From Abyssogena phaseoliformis symbiont OG214 (GTDB lineage Bacteria > Pseudomonadota > Gammaproteobacteria > PS1 > Pseudothioglobaceae), in assembly GCF_016592595.1 (NCBI RefSeq), contig NZ_AP012977.1, positions 1,116,001 through 1,180,000 of the forward strand: a stretch of DNA of 64,000 nucleotides, written 5' to 3'. Position numbers and translations under genes: made by a program. The notes under the pieces were generated by a model. That model did no database searches, had not been told where the DNA came from, and saw only the letters and a program-made list of their open reading frames with translations. The number at the start of each line of letters is the position of its first letter. Position 1 is the first letter of the stretch. This document shows positions 8,117 through 17,623 of the stretch, piece after piece.

Positions 8117-10183
8117 ATGTATCAGTTATCTGAACCAATCATTGCATTGAATGGCTTAGGTCCAAAAGCACAACAAAAACTAAATGCCATTGGTGTTTTT
8201 AATTTGGAACATTTACTGTTTCACCTGCCAATACGTTATCAAGATAAGACCAAACTAATTAAACTAAATCAAGCTCGAGTAGGCGATGAAGTGTTAGTTC
8301 AACTGAATATCGAACGTATCGAAGAAACATCAACCCGTCAACGACAATTATTATGCTACTTGTCTGATTCTAATCATCAAAATTTATTGCTTCGATTTTT
8401 TCATTTTAATCAATACCAAAAACAAAACTTTATTCGTGGCGATATTGTTCAATGTTTTGGTGAAGTAAAAATTAGCAGAAATGGCCTAGAAATGCATCAT
8501 CCTGAATATCGATTAATTTCCAAAGGTCAGGATAATTTACTAGAAAAAACACTCAGCCCCATCTATCCATTAACTGCCAATATTCATCAAGCACAAATGA
8601 AAAAATGGATTGATATTGCACTAGAAACCTTGCAACAATCAGACTTGTCTGATAATTTTAAAAATCTAGCAAACAATTCTATGCCCACCCTTAAGCAGGC
8701 CTTGAATATGCTACACCATCCTAAGGTTGATGATAATATTGAACAAATCTCTAATTTTAAACACCCTTCACAGCAACGTCTGATTATTGAAGAATTATGT
8801 GCACAACGACTTAGTTTGCTCCAACTCAAAGATAGGCGTAAATCCAAACAATCCAATACATTTAAAATTAAAAGCACTTTAACCAAAAAAGTATTAAACG
8901 TCTTAGAGTTTCAACTAACAAAGGCACAACAGCGTAGCATTGATGACATTAATTCAGACCTTGCATCGAACCATCCAATGCTTAGACTATTGCAAGGCGA
9001 CGTAGGCTCTGGAAAGACCATTGTGGCTGTATTTGCTTGTTTGCAAGCAATCGAAAATGGCTTTCAAGCAACCATTATGGCACCCACTGAAATACTCGCT
9101 GCACAGCATTTACAAGGATTCTCAAATTATCTAACCCCTTTAGGCGTTGACATTGCGTTTTTAACTGGCTCACAAAACGCAACACAAAAAGCCAAACAAC
9201 TTGAAAAAATCAACTCAGGCAAGGCACAAATTATTATTGGCACTCATGCACTATTTCAAGCCCAAGTTGTTTTTGATAAATTGGGCTTGGTAATTATTGA
9301 CGAACAACACAAATTTGGCGTACATCAGCGTTTATCTCTTGTGCAAAAAGCACATAACACCCCCCATCAACTGGTCATGACTGCCACCCCTATTCCAAGG
9401 TCATTAACCATGAGTGCCTACGCAGATTTAGATTGTTCAGTGATTGATGAATTACCCCCTGGCAGAAAACCTACTAAAACCATTGCACTTGGTAATGATA
9501 AAAAAGACAAAGTGATTGAAAAAATCAAACAAGTTTGTAGTACTGGCAATCAAGTGTATTGGGTATGTACACTGATTGAAGAATCTGAAGCGCTCCGTGC
9601 TGAATCTGCCACCAATACCCATCATTACCTACAGGAAAATTTAAAAGAATTAACCGTAGTACTGATTCATGGGAAGATACACAAAGATGAGAAATCTGCC
9701 ATTATGGCGCAATTTTTCAAAGGTGAGATTGATGTTTTAGTTGCCACCACAGTCATTGAAGTGGGCGTTAATGTCACCAATGCATCACTCATGGTTATTG
9801 AAAATTCTGAAAGACTAGGACTTGCACAATTACACCAATTACGTGGCCGTGTAGGGCGAGGTATTGGTGCTAGTATATGTATTTTAATGTATCAGACACC
9901 ACTCAGTCACAGTGCGTTTGCACGACTTGATACCTTAAGACAAACAAATGACGGCTTTAAAATTGCACAAAAAGACTTAGAGCTTCGTGGCCCTGGCGAG
10001 ATTCTAGGCACACAGCAAACAGGCATTGCTAATATGAAAATTGCCAATATTGTGCGTGATAGATATTTGCTCAAACAAGTACACTTTTACTCAGAGCAAT
10101 TTTTAAAATTAGGTAAAGACAAACAACAAGCGCTTATTACTCGTTGGATTACTGATGATAAAAGCCAATATGGCAATACTTAA
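8117..10183 (+). CDS. recG: ATP-dependent DNA helicase RecG
   Basis: Helicase that remodels stalled forks and Holliday junctions. The 688-residue product has essentially full length. The N-terminal wedge region begins LNGLGPKAQQKLNAIGV. Walker A is LLQGDVGSGKT near residue 292-300, the DExH box is IIDEQHKFG near 393, then TATPIPRSL, and motif VI lies in HQLRGRVGRG. The C-terminal RecG signature (DLELRGPGEILGTQQTG) is present. The gene is intact in a region where neighbours are decaying, so fork-repair capacity is probably kept. Confidence 0.98.
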   Translation: MYQLSEPIIALNGLGPKAQQKLNAIGVFNLEHLLFHLPIRYQDKTKLIKLNQARVGDEVLVQLNIERIEETSTRQRQLLCYLSDSNHQNLLLRFFHFNQYQKQNFIRGDIVQCFGEVKISRNGLEMHHPEYRLISKGQDNLLEKTLSPIYPLTANIHQAQMKKWIDIALETLQQSDLSDNFKNLANNSMPTLKQALNMLHHPKVDDNIEQISNFKHPSQQRLIIEELCAQRLSLLQLKDRRKSKQSNTFKIKSTLTKKVLNVLEFQLTKAQQRSIDDINSDLASNHPMLRLLQGDVGSGKTIVAVFACLQAIENGFQATIMAPTEILAAQHLQGFSNYLTPLGVDIAFLTGSQNATQKAKQLEKINSGKAQIIIGTHALFQAQVVFDKLGLVIIDEQHKFGVHQRLSLVQKAHNTPHQLVMTATPIPRSLTMSAYADLDCSVIDELPPGRKPTKTIALGNDKKDKVIEKIKQVCSTGNQVYWVCTLIEESEALRAESATNTHHYLQENLKELTVVLIHGKIHKDEKSAIMAQFFKGEIDVLVATTVIEVGVNVTNASLMVIENSERLGLAQLHQLRGRVGRGIGASICILMYQTPLSHSAFARLDTLRQTNDGFKIAQKDLELRGPGEILGTQQTGIANMKIANIVRDRYLLKQVHFYSEQFLKLGKDKQQALITRWITDDKSQYGNT

Positions 10184-10214
10184 AAGCGTTTAGTTGACGT
10201 AAAATAACCCAACT

Positions 10215-10688
10215 ATGATTAACACAAAAAACTTGATGTGGTCAAACTTAAATCAAGTGAGCAATATACCTAGTTACGTCCTTACTTGGCTTGACGACCA
10301 TCAATCCTTAACCGCTAAATTAAAGCAAAAATTTAATCGTTTTTCAATCAATGTCCTATCACAAGCAGAATCTCTTGTACATACTGATGAAACAGAATTG
10401 CTTAATTGGCACGGCCAATCTGTTGTGCGTGAAGTAGAGCTTCTGGGAGATAATCAAGTTGTTGTGTTTGCCAGATCAATCATCCCTGTCACTAATGACA
10501 CACAAAACTTATTAAAAATTGGCAGTAAGCCTTTAGGTGAAGTGTTGTTTAATGATAAAGACATTAAACGTGGTCAACTACAGATCACCCACACACATGG
10601 TACTTGGGGCAGGCGGTCTATTTTTACCATTGGCTCAACTCGAGTATTAGTAAGTGAATTTTTTATAAAAAATTTATATGCCGTATAA
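10215..10688 (+). CDS. ubiC: Chorismate pyruvate-lyase UbiC
   Basis: Converts chorismate to 4-hydroxybenzoate and pyruvate, the first committed step of ubiquinone synthesis. The 157-residue protein matches the family in length. The conserved REVELLGDNQVVVFARSIIP segment and the later GSKPLGEVLF and GRRSIF (active-site Arg region) are visible. A downstream ATG (MWSNLNQ, 12 codons later) is an alternative start. It lies 31 bases after recG and may be co-transcribed with it. Confidence 0.9.
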   Translation: MINTKNLMWSNLNQVSNIPSYVLTWLDDHQSLTAKLKQKFNRFSINVLSQAESLVHTDETELLNWHGQSVVREVELLGDNQVVVFARSIIPVTNDTQNLLKIGSKPLGEVLFNDKDIKRGQLQITHTHGTWGRRSIFTIGSTRVLVSEFFIKNLYAV

Positions 10689-10724
10689 GCCTTATAAGAA
10701 CAAAAAAATTACTCAGCCCAACTA

Positions 10725-11438
10725 ATGCGCGATAATATCTTTACTAAAGAGAGTGACTTAGTTGATTTCGCCTTTGATGCACAAGTGGCTGATGTGTTTG
10801 ATGATATGGTTAAACGCTCAGTGCCTGGTTATCAATCTATGATTGAGATGGTTGGTTTGAGTGTTAAAACTTATGGCCAAGACAATACTAATTATTATGA
10901 CCTGGGTGCTTCAACAGGTGCCGCTTCCATTGCACTGGGCATCAATAACCCACACTCAAATAATCAAATTATTGCCCTTGACAATTCACCAGACATGGTT
11001 AAAAAATGCCGACAAAATTTAGCAGGAAAAATTGATAATGTTAATGTAATTTGTGGTGATATCCTTGATATGAGGTTTGAAAATGCATCCATTATTGTGC
11101 TTAATCTCACCTTGCAGTTTATTACACCGAGCAATAGGCAGACTTTAATTGACAAAATTTACAAAGGTCTAAATACGAATGGTGCGCTGATTGTTTCTGA
11201 AAAAATTCATTTTGATAATCAACAAAAACAAGAACAAATAAGCAGGTTGCACTTAGACTTTAAACGTGCCAATGGTTATAGCGAGCTTGAGATTGCAAAC
11301 AAACGTCAATCGATTGAAAATATACTATTAACAGATAATAAACAAACCCACTTTAAGCGGTTTAACACAGCAGGCTTTAAAAACAGTATTTGTCATTTTC
11401 AGTGTCTTAACTTCTCTTCCTTTTTAGCGGTAAAATAG
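10725..11438 (+). CDS. cmoA: Carboxy-S-adenosyl-L-methionine synthase CmoA
   Basis: Makes carboxy-SAM from SAM and prephenate for the wobble uridine modification cmo5U34 of several tRNAs. The 237-residue protein has the SAM-binding motif DLGASTGAAS (residues 59-68) and the CmoA N-terminus RDNIFTKESDLVDFAFD. CmoB, the partner transferase, is not in the window; elsewhere the two genes are often adjacent, so separation is notable but not rare. Confidence 0.94.
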   Translation: MRDNIFTKESDLVDFAFDAQVADVFDDMVKRSVPGYQSMIEMVGLSVKTYGQDNTNYYDLGASTGAASIALGINNPHSNNQIIALDNSPDMVKKCRQNLAGKIDNVNVICGDILDMRFENASIIVLNLTLQFITPSNRQTLIDKIYKGLNTNGALIVSEKIHFDNQQKQEQISRLHLDFKRANGYSELEIANKRQSIENILLTDNKQTHFKRFNTAGFKNSICHFQCLNFSSFLAVK

Positions 11439-11447
11439 CGCATCAGT

Positions 11448-12035
11448 ATGTTACTGATGATTGACAATTACGACTCATTTACCTATAACTTGGTGCAATA
11501 TTTTGGCGAGTTAGGACAAGCCGTTGAAGTATATCGTAACGATGAAATTACAATACAAGGCATTGAAAAACTTGCGCCTGAATTTTTGGTTATTTCACCA
11601 GGTCCTTGTACACCAAATGAGGCAGGGATTTCAATTGAGGCTATTAAGCATTTTTCTAAGAAAATGCCAATTTTAGGGGTTTGCTTAGGGTTTCAGGCTA
11701 TAGTTCAGGCTTTTGGTGGGCATATTATTAGTGCAAAAAAAATTATGCACGGCAAAGTGTCCAGCATTCATCACACTAACAAAGGTATATTTACAAACCT
11801 TAAAAATCCACTCAATGCAACACGCTATCACTCATTAGTAGCGCAACAATCAACCCTACCGGATTGCTTTGAGATTACCTCATGGACGAAGGATAATAAG
11901 GGAAAGATAGACGAGATTATGGGTCTTAGACACAAAGAATTTGCTATTGAAGGGGTGCAATTTCACCCAGAATCAATTTTGACTGAACAGGGTCATGAAA
12001 TGTTGGACAGTTTTTTAACAAGGAAAACTTTATAA
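11448..12035 (+). CDS. trpG: Anthranilate/aminodeoxychorismate synthase glutaminase subunit
   Basis: Class I glutamine amidotransferase that feeds ammonia to chorismate for anthranilate (TrpE partner) or aminodeoxychorismate (PabB partner). The 195-residue protein has [18 protein letters not shown], the oxyanion loop PGPCTP, the nucleophile Cys79 in GVCLGFQA, and the His-Glu pair in [10 protein letters not shown]. Neither trpE nor pabB is nearby, so it may serve both, as TrpG/PabA does in many bacteria. It starts 9 bases after cmoA. Confidence 0.93.
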   Translation: MLLMIDNYDSFTYNLVQYFGELGQAVEVYRNDEITIQGIEKLAPEFLVISPGPCTPNEAGISIEAIKHFSKKMPILGVCLGFQAIVQAFGGHIISAKKIMHGKVSSIHHTNKGIFTNLKNPLNATRYHSLVAQQSTLPDCFEITSWTKDNKGKIDEIMGLRHKEFAIEGVQFHPESILTEQGHEMLDSFLTRKTL

Positions 12036-12038
12036 ACC

Positions 12039-12458
12039 ATGGAAATACTTGAATTTTTATTTGCTGATGAGCAAATGTTTACAACCATTACACTCATATT
12101 ATTAATTGCTCTGCTTGTTGGCAATATTGTTGTTGATAAATTAAAAAAATATGAAGATATTGATACCAATGGGGCAGTCACACTCATGGATGGTAACGAC
12201 CTTATCCTGTTAGACGTTAGGGAGAAAAGGGAGAGAAAGGCGGGGTATATTGCTGGTGATATTCACATTCCACTTGCTAGTGTTAAGGGTAAATTGTCTT
12301 CATTGGATAAGCGTAAAAAGATACTAGTATATTGTCGTAGTGGCTCTCGTTCAGCACATATTGCTGGATTATTAACACGTAATGAGTTTGAAAATGTATA
12401 CAGTTTAAAAGGTGGTTTTCAGGCATGGAAAAAAGCCAAACTACCCATTAAAACTTAA
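12039..12458 (+). CDS. Membrane-anchored rhodanese-like protein (YibN type)
   Basis: The 139-residue protein has one N-terminal membrane segment (about residues 16-34) and a C-terminal rhodanese domain with the CxxGxRS active loop in VYCRSGSRSAHIAG. The Cys is present, so sulfurtransferase activity is possible. The order of this gene, grxC and gpsA matches the E. coli yibN-grxC-secB-gpsA cluster, but secB is absent. In a sulfur-oxidising organism a sulfane-sulfur role is plausible but not shown. Confidence 0.88.
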   Translation: MEILEFLFADEQMFTTITLILLIALLVGNIVVDKLKKYEDIDTNGAVTLMDGNDLILLDVREKRERKAGYIAGDIHIPLASVKGKLSSLDKRKKILVYCRSGSRSAHIAGLLTRNEFENVYSLKGGFQAWKKAKLPIKT

Positions 12459-12464
12459 TTAGTT

Positions 12465-12719
12465 ATGAAAAAAAATATTATTTATTGCTCAGATTCTTGT
12501 CTTTTTTGCCAAAGAGCTTATCAATTGCTTGAAAAAAGAGGCATTCCTTTCAAAAAATACCATGTTAAAAACCAAGACGACTGGAATGAAGTCAAAGAAA
12601 AGACAGGTAGAGAAACCGTACCACAAGTATTTATTAATGGCTTTCATATAGGTGGATTTGATGATTTATCAACTGCAGACCAATCTGGAAAATTAGATGA
12701 AATTCTAAATCAGCCATGA
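12465..12719 (+). CDS. grxC: Glutaredoxin 3
   Basis: Small thiol-disulfide oxidoreductase that reduces disulfides with glutathione. The 84-residue product has the active site Cys12-Leu-Phe-Cys15. This CLFC differs from the classical CPYC glutaredoxin motif. The glutathione-binding TVPQVFINGFHIGGFDDL segment is conserved. The gene follows the rhodanese by 6 bases and overlaps gpsA by ATGA coupling. Confidence 0.94.
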   Translation: MKKNIIYCSDSCLFCQRAYQLLEKRGIPFKKYHVKNQDDWNEVKEKTGRETVPQVFINGFHIGGFDDLSTADQSGKLDEILNQP

Positions 12720-13693
12720 GTAAAAACCTCAGTATTATTGGTGCCGGCGCTTGGGGGAGTGCTCTAGCCATTGCCCTTTATGATAATTTTGATACAATTT
12801 ATCTACACGCCCACACTCAAAACGAAGTCAAAACATTAAAACCAAAACATCCTGCACTACCTACACCCTATCCTAATAATATAAAAATTACCTGTGATTT
12901 TTCTAAATTACAGGACGTCAAAGATATACTAATTGTTACACCTAGTTATGCATTTTCTGAGGTATTAGAAAAAATAAAACCGCTCATTAATGGCACTCAT
13001 CAAATTGCTTGGGGCACTAAGGGTTTTGATACCGCCAAGAGATGTTTTTTACATGAAAGTTTTGAGCGTATATTCCCTAATCGCAATGGTTGTATTATCT
13101 CTGGACCAAGTTTTGCTTTTGAAGTAGCAACGAATAAGCCTACTGCATTAGTCGTGGCATCCGTTGATAAGAACACCAGAAACTACTTTGCAAAATTAAT
13201 ACAAACAAATACCCTGCGTGCTTATACCAATGCTGATATTGTCGGTGTGGAAATTGGTGGATCGGTTAAAAATATCTTGGCCATCGCTGCGGGTATCGCT
13301 GCGGGATTGGGTTATGGTATTAACACCCAAGCAGCATTGATTACTAGAGGTTTAGCAGAGATGTCGCGCCTAGGAATAAGTCTTGGTGCAAAAAATTCTA
13401 CCTTTGTTGGTTTGTCTGGTTTGGGAGATTTAGTACTTACTTGTTCAGACGATTTATCTAGAAACAGGAGGTTTGGCAAAGAATTGGCCTTTAATCATAG
13501 TATTAAAAATGCATTAGCCAATGTAGGAAGCACGGTTGAAGGTCTTAATACACTTGAGCTCATTTTATCTATTGCCAATAAAGAGCAAGTGGAAATGCCA
13601 ATTTGTGAACAAGTTTATCAGGTTACTCAAGGTAAGCTAACACCTACTGAAGCAGTCAACTATCTAATGTCTAGAGAGCAAACTAACGAATGA
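12716..13693 (+). CDS. gpsA: Glycerol-3-phosphate dehydrogenase (NAD(P)+)
   Basis: Reduces dihydroxyacetone phosphate to glycerol-3-phosphate, the backbone for phospholipids. The 325-residue protein starts with the Rossmann motif IGAGAWGSALA, has SGPSFAFEVA and the catalytic Lys region EIGGSVKNILAIAAG, plus GLSGLGDLVLTC. All are standard for GpsA. It overlaps both neighbours by 4 bases. PlsY, which uses its product, is encoded at 41.8 kb. Confidence 0.98.
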   Translation: MSKNLSIIGAGAWGSALAIALYDNFDTIYLHAHTQNEVKTLKPKHPALPTPYPNNIKITCDFSKLQDVKDILIVTPSYAFSEVLEKIKPLINGTHQIAWGTKGFDTAKRCFLHESFERIFPNRNGCIISGPSFAFEVATNKPTALVVASVDKNTRNYFAKLIQTNTLRAYTNADIVGVEIGGSVKNILAIAAGIAAGLGYGINTQAALITRGLAEMSRLGISLGAKNSTFVGLSGLGDLVLTCSDDLSRNRRFGKELAFNHSIKNALANVGSTVEGLNTLELILSIANKEQVEMPICEQVYQVTQGKLTPTEAVNYLMSREQTNE

Positions 13694-14217
13694 AACTAGA
13701 CTTACTTAGGCATGGCATACCTATTGGTGGTCGTATTTATCGTGGCAATCAAGATGACCCTCTTAGCAAAAAGGGCTGGCAACAAATGCTTGACGTTACC
13801 CAAGGAAAATCCTGGGATTATATTGCCAGTTCACCTTTGATGCGTTGCGCTGAGTTTGCTAAGTATTTGTCTAAAAATAAAAATACGCGTTGCAAAATTT
13901 TTAATAGTTTTGAAGAACTTGGTTTTGGTGATTGGCAGGGGAAAAGTGCTGATTCTATTGGTCAGACATTGGTTGATAATTTTAAACTAGACCCTGTTAA
14001 TCATCGACCACCTGATGCGGAAAACCTTTATAATTTTCAAGCACGAGTTTTATCCTCCTTTAAAGACATTGAACTTCATCATACTAATGAATCAGTTTTA
14101 ATTGTAGCGCACGCCGGCGTTATCCGAGTGATTAAATCCTATTTATTAAACCTACCCATTGAAAAAATATTTACAATAGAAGTCATTTGTGCATCCAGTG
14201 AGCGCTTTGACCTTTAA
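13690..14217 (+). CDS. Histidine phosphatase family protein (GpmB/CobC-like)
   Basis: Member of the phosphoglycerate mutase-like histidine phosphatase superfamily, 175 residues. The phosphorylated His lies in LLRHG (residues 5-9), followed by GNQDDPLSKKGWQQM, GFGDWQGKS, and the second His in VAHAGVIR. Such proteins include CobC, GpmB and SixA types; the substrate cannot be read from sequence. It is coupled to gpsA by a 4-base overlap. Confidence 0.85.
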   Translation: MKLDLLRHGIPIGGRIYRGNQDDPLSKKGWQQMLDVTQGKSWDYIASSPLMRCAEFAKYLSKNKNTRCKIFNSFEELGFGDWQGKSADSIGQTLVDNFKLDPVNHRPPDAENLYNFQARVLSSFKDIELHHTNESVLIVAHAGVIRVIKSYLLNLPIEKIFTIEVICASSERFDL

Positions 14218-14889
14218 AATTTTAATCATTAGTATGATGTTTTTAGTCATCCTAATTCAAGCAAATGAATTTCGGGGGTTAAAATCATGGATAAATTCTT
14301 TTAAAACACCAGACTTTGCTCAAATTAAAGACACTAGTCAAAGAAAAATTGCATTTTTTAATTATCTGCTGCCTATTATCGAAAAAGAAAAAAAATCAGA
14401 CTACTGAGGATGTTGATTAAAAACAATCGGCTCAACAAAATACAAATTAGTAAATTAATAAAGAAATATCGACTGAAAAAAAAGCACTATTAAATGCTAT
14501 TGATATTATCCCAAACTCCATGATATTAGCACAAGCAGCAATAGAATCAAACTGGGGGCGTTCACGATTTTCTAAACACTGGCCATAACTATTTTGGTAT
14601 TTGGTGCTTTAAGCCTGGTTGTGGCGTTATACCTAAACAACATCCTGAAAATGCTACATATGAGATTGCAATATTCTCTTCAGCATCCAAATCTGTAGAA
14701 TATTACATGCTTAATATTAATCGACACTTTGCCTACACACTACTTAGAAAAATTAGGCAATACAAGCGTAATAACCATCTACCTATTACCGGTATTGCTT
14801 TATCAGAAGGATTGGGGAGTTACTCTGGAATTGGCTTTGATTATGTTGAGCAGGTGCAAAACGTTATTAGATATAATAAGCTTGAATAA
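14189..14889 (+). pseudogene. Decayed Bax-like glucosaminidase
   Basis: Remnant of an exported peptidoglycan N-acetylglucosaminidase of the Bax type. The first piece (14189-14407) has a hydrophobic N-terminus and FFNYLLPIIEKE. A second frame from 14411 reads through a glucosaminidase core (IIPNSMILAQAAIESNWGRS). After a shift near 14580 a third frame gives NYFGIWCFKPGCGV and continues to 14889. The first break is in a run of eight A at 14388-14395. The pieces lie in family order, so one gene has been split by at least two frameshifts. The GTG start overlaps the phosphatase gene. Confidence 0.88.
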
Positions 14890-14918
14890 TACGATTTTTT
14901 AATTTAAAAAATCGTATT
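14888..14918. terminator. Perfect hairpin after the bax remnant
   Basis: Thirteen-base arms AATACGATTTTTT / AAAAAATCGTATT with a five-base loop. The A and T runs flank the stem on both sides, so it could end transcripts from either direction between the convergent genes. Confidence 0.6.
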
Positions 14919-14936
14919 ATTAATGATAGATAACAT

Positions 14937-14973
14937 AAAAGCCCGCATCTATCTAAAATAAATACGGGCTTTT
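14937..14973 (-). terminator. Rho-independent terminator of rplM-rpsI
   Basis: AAAAGCCCG pairs with CGGGCTTTT across a 19-base loop, 19 bases downstream of the rpsI stop. On the minus strand the stem ends in a T run. Confidence 0.75.
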
Positions 14974-14991
14974 ATGAACGCTTGAAATAAC

Positions 14992-15387
14992 TTAACGCTT
15001 GGAGAACTGCTCGCTCTTACGTGCTTTTTTGCGACCGACTTTTTTACGCTCTACAATTCTAGCATCACGTGTTACAAAGCCTGCTTTGCGTAATTCACCT
15101 CGTAAATCATTATCATATGCCATTAATACACGAGTCACGCCCAGTCTAATTGCACCAGCTTGACCTGTATCACCGCCGCCTTTGGCCATGATATTAAAAT
15201 CAAACTTATCCCTCATTTCAACCGTATCTAATGGTTGATTGATAATCATTGAAGAGGTTTCACGTCCAAAGTATTCATTCATTGGGCGTCTGTTAACTGT
15301 AAAAACACCTTTACCTTTGGTCATATAAACACGAGCTACTGATGTCTTTCTTCTGCCTGTTGCGTAATAAGTTTCTGTCTTTACCAT
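14992..15387 (-). CDS. rpsI: 30S ribosomal protein S9
   Basis: Small-subunit protein whose C-terminal tail contacts the P-site tRNA. The 131-residue product has [14 protein letters not shown] at the N-terminus, [19 protein letters not shown] in the middle and the invariant end [12 protein letters not shown]. It follows rplM by 14 bases in the standard operon and is intact. Confidence 0.99.
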   Translation of the reverse strand: MVKTETYYATGRRKTSVARVYMTKGKGVFTVNRRPMNEYFGRETSSMIINQPLDTVEMRDKFDFNIMAKGGGDTGQAGAIRLGVTRVLMAYDNDLRGELRKAGFVTRDARIVERKKVGRKKARKSEQFSKR

Positions 15388-15401
15388 AATATTTTTTTAC
15401 C

Positions 15402-15830
15402 TTAAATATCTAAAACTTGAGGTTGTTGCGCACCGTGTGTGTGCTCGCTACCTGCAAATACTTTCATTTTTCTAAACATGTCTCTACCTAAAGGGCCTTT
15501 TGGCAACATACCTTTTACCGCTTTATTGATAATTTCCTCTGGCTTTTTGGCTTGTAAATCTTTAAATGCAATTGATTTTAAGTTACCAACATAGTCTGTG
15601 TGGTGGTGATATATTTTGTCTTCAAATTTATTACCCGTTACTTTAACCTTTGAAGCATTAATAACAACAATATAATCGCCCGTATCCGTGTGCGGCGTGT
15701 ATTCAGGTTTGTGCTTACCACGAAGACGAGAGGCAATTTGCGTTGCTAAACGACCTAAGGTTTTACCGTCAGCATCAACGAGTAACCAGTCTCTTTTGAC
15801 TTCATGTGCTTTAGCGCTAAATGTTTTCAT
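15402..15830 (-). CDS. rplM: 50S ribosomal protein L13
   Basis: Early-assembling large-subunit protein. From the ATG at 15830 the product is 142 residues, the standard length, starting [20 protein letters not shown]. Conserved segments include [22 protein letters not shown] and [10 protein letters not shown]. An upstream in-frame start at 15875 would add a non-conserved tail and lies at the -10 region of the likely promoter, so it is rejected. First gene of rplM-rpsI. Confidence 0.98.
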   Translation of the reverse strand: MKTFSAKAHEVKRDWLLVDADGKTLGRLATQIASRLRGKHKPEYTPHTDTGDYIVVINASKVKVTGNKFEDKIYHHHTDYVGNLKSIAFKDLQAKKPEEIINKAVKGMLPKGPLGRDMFRKMKVFAGSEHTHGAQQPQVLDI

Positions 15831-15864
15831 AATCCAATCTATCTTCATGCAGAATAATCGGGCC

Positions 15865-15894
15865 ATTATAATCACTTTTAACTTTAAATGTTAA
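15865..15894 (-). promoter_or_regulatory. Sigma70-type promoter for rplM-rpsI
   Basis: On the minus strand TTAACA and a perfect TATAAT are separated by 18 bases, about 35 bases upstream of the rplM ATG. Found by eye; no start site is known. Confidence 0.55.
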
Positions 15895-15964
15895 ACTATA
15901 TTCTGATGCTGATATAATTAATCGCATCACCCATACACTTTGAAAAATAGCCAATGCCATTAAT

Positions 15965-17560
15965 TTATTTGATATAACGAATATAATCCAACTTTTCTTT
16001 ATAAACAAGGGTATCTACATTCATCAGTCCTAACAATGTGTGAAACATGCCATCATGAGAAAGTTTAGTATTTGCTTTTTTATTTAACAATTTTGTATCA
16101 ACATCCTTAGAAAATTCATCACTAAACCACAAAATTGAGCCAACATGAGTTTGCTCTTTAGGCGCAATAAAATAGGGCATTCCATGCAGATATAATCCAT
16201 TTTCACCCAGAGATTCTCCATGATCACTCATATAAAACATAGCGGTTTTAAATTGACTTTGGTTGCTTTTTAAAAAATTGATTGTTTTGGATAAAAAATA
16301 ATCTGTATAAACAATGGTATTGTCATATGCATTGCTAATTTGCTCGTTGGTGCATTTGTTCAACTGGTTGGTTTCACATATAGGGGTGAATATTTTAAAC
16401 TTTTCAGGATAACGTTTGTAATATGCTGGGCCATGGCTGCCCATCATATGTAAAACAATAAGCATGTCTTTGTCATAATGAGCATCAACATATTGTTGCA
16501 AACCAACCAGCATGCCTTCATCTCTGCATTCAATATTACAAACTGTATTCAAACGCTTTGATTTAAAATCTTGATAAGTGAGACGATCTGCCACACCTTT
16601 TGAGCTAGAATTGTTATCTCTCCACAAGATTTCCACACCTGCATGGCTTAAAATATCAAGCACATTACTCATATTTTTACCTTGAACATGCGTATAGTCA
16701 CTTCGACCTATGTTTGAAAACATACATGGCAATGAATAAGCAGTGTCCGTACCGCAAGAATACATCTGGCTTAAACTAATCACATTTTCATTTGCCAGCA
16801 AAGGATTGGTCATTCTTTGATATCCATTTAAAGAAAAACGATCTGCCCTAGCTGTTTCACCAACAACCATAATAATTAATTTTTTCTTATCATTAACTCG
16901 ATTGATTAACGCATCTTGCGCAATGACCTTAAAAGGAATGCTGACGGTTTCAAATTTTGAATTGATGTGCTTACCAATGGCGTATAAATAATAAGTTGGA
17001 TTAATATATAGACGAAATTGCTTATTTTCTCGAGTAAGAGAAGTGTATGACTTAGAAAACGTCAAAGTTATTAGAACAAACATAACCAACAAAATAACAA
17101 CCACTTTTAGCTTAGACCACAGTTGTTGTAGAAAATCTTCTTTAACAATTTGAACCTTATAAACCCAATAACTAGGCATTAACCCTAACAAAATAACATA
17201 TGCGATTAGCTCAAAACTAAATAAGTCAACCGATTCTGCTACATTGGTTTCTAGACTATTAGCAATCATATTATTATCAAAGATAATACTATAATTATTA
17301 GCAAAATAACCAACAATAGCCGAAACAACAAGTAACAAGATTAATATTGGCTTGACACTATATCGATAGCAAACCAAGAGTAATCCTATCACTAAAAATA
17401 CAAGCAACCAGACCAATAAGGAAGCCACAAATGCAATATTATCATCCAAAGGATAAATCTCAATCACCTTTGAGAAAAATTTAACATTACCTGTCGTGGT
17501 TAAAAATATCGCAACAATAAACACCAAACTGGTTATTGTTACTCTTTGGAAAAACTTCAT
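15965..17560 (-). CDS. Phosphoethanolamine transferase, EptA/YhjW sulfatase family
   Basis: Inner-membrane enzyme that adds phosphoethanolamine to lipid A or another envelope glycan. The 531-residue protein has about five N-terminal membrane segments (to about residue 165) and a periplasmic sulfatase-fold domain. Catalytic landmarks are GETARADRFSLNGYQR, CGTDTAYSLPCMFS with the likely Thr nucleophile, HMMGSHGPAY, and SDHGESLGENG. All metal-binding motifs are present, so it should be active. Lipid A modification is inferred from the family; cyclic-glucan or flagellar targets exist in relatives. Confidence 0.9.
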   Translation of the reverse strand: MKFFQRVTITSLVFIVAIFLTTTGNVKFFSKVIEIYPLDDNIAFVASLLVWLLVFLVIGLLLVCYRYSVKPILILLLVVSAIVGYFANNYSIIFDNNMIANSLETNVAESVDLFSFELIAYVILLGLMPSYWVYKVQIVKEDFLQQLWSKLKVVVILLVMFVLITLTFSKSYTSLTRENKQFRLYINPTYYLYAIGKHINSKFETVSIPFKVIAQDALINRVNDKKKLIIMVVGETARADRFSLNGYQRMTNPLLANENVISLSQMYSCGTDTAYSLPCMFSNIGRSDYTHVQGKNMSNVLDILSHAGVEILWRDNNSSSKGVADRLTYQDFKSKRLNTVCNIECRDEGMLVGLQQYVDAHYDKDMLIVLHMMGSHGPAYYKRYPEKFKIFTPICETNQLNKCTNEQISNAYDNTIVYTDYFLSKTINFLKSNQSQFKTAMFYMSDHGESLGENGLYLHGMPYFIAPKEQTHVGSILWFSDEFSKDVDTKLLNKKANTKLSHDGMFHTLLGLMNVDTLVYKEKLDYIRYIK

Positions 17561-17623
17561 TAATAGCTAAGTTGGGTGTAAATAATGGTTATTATATTGT
17601 CTAAATCATAACGACACAAACCA

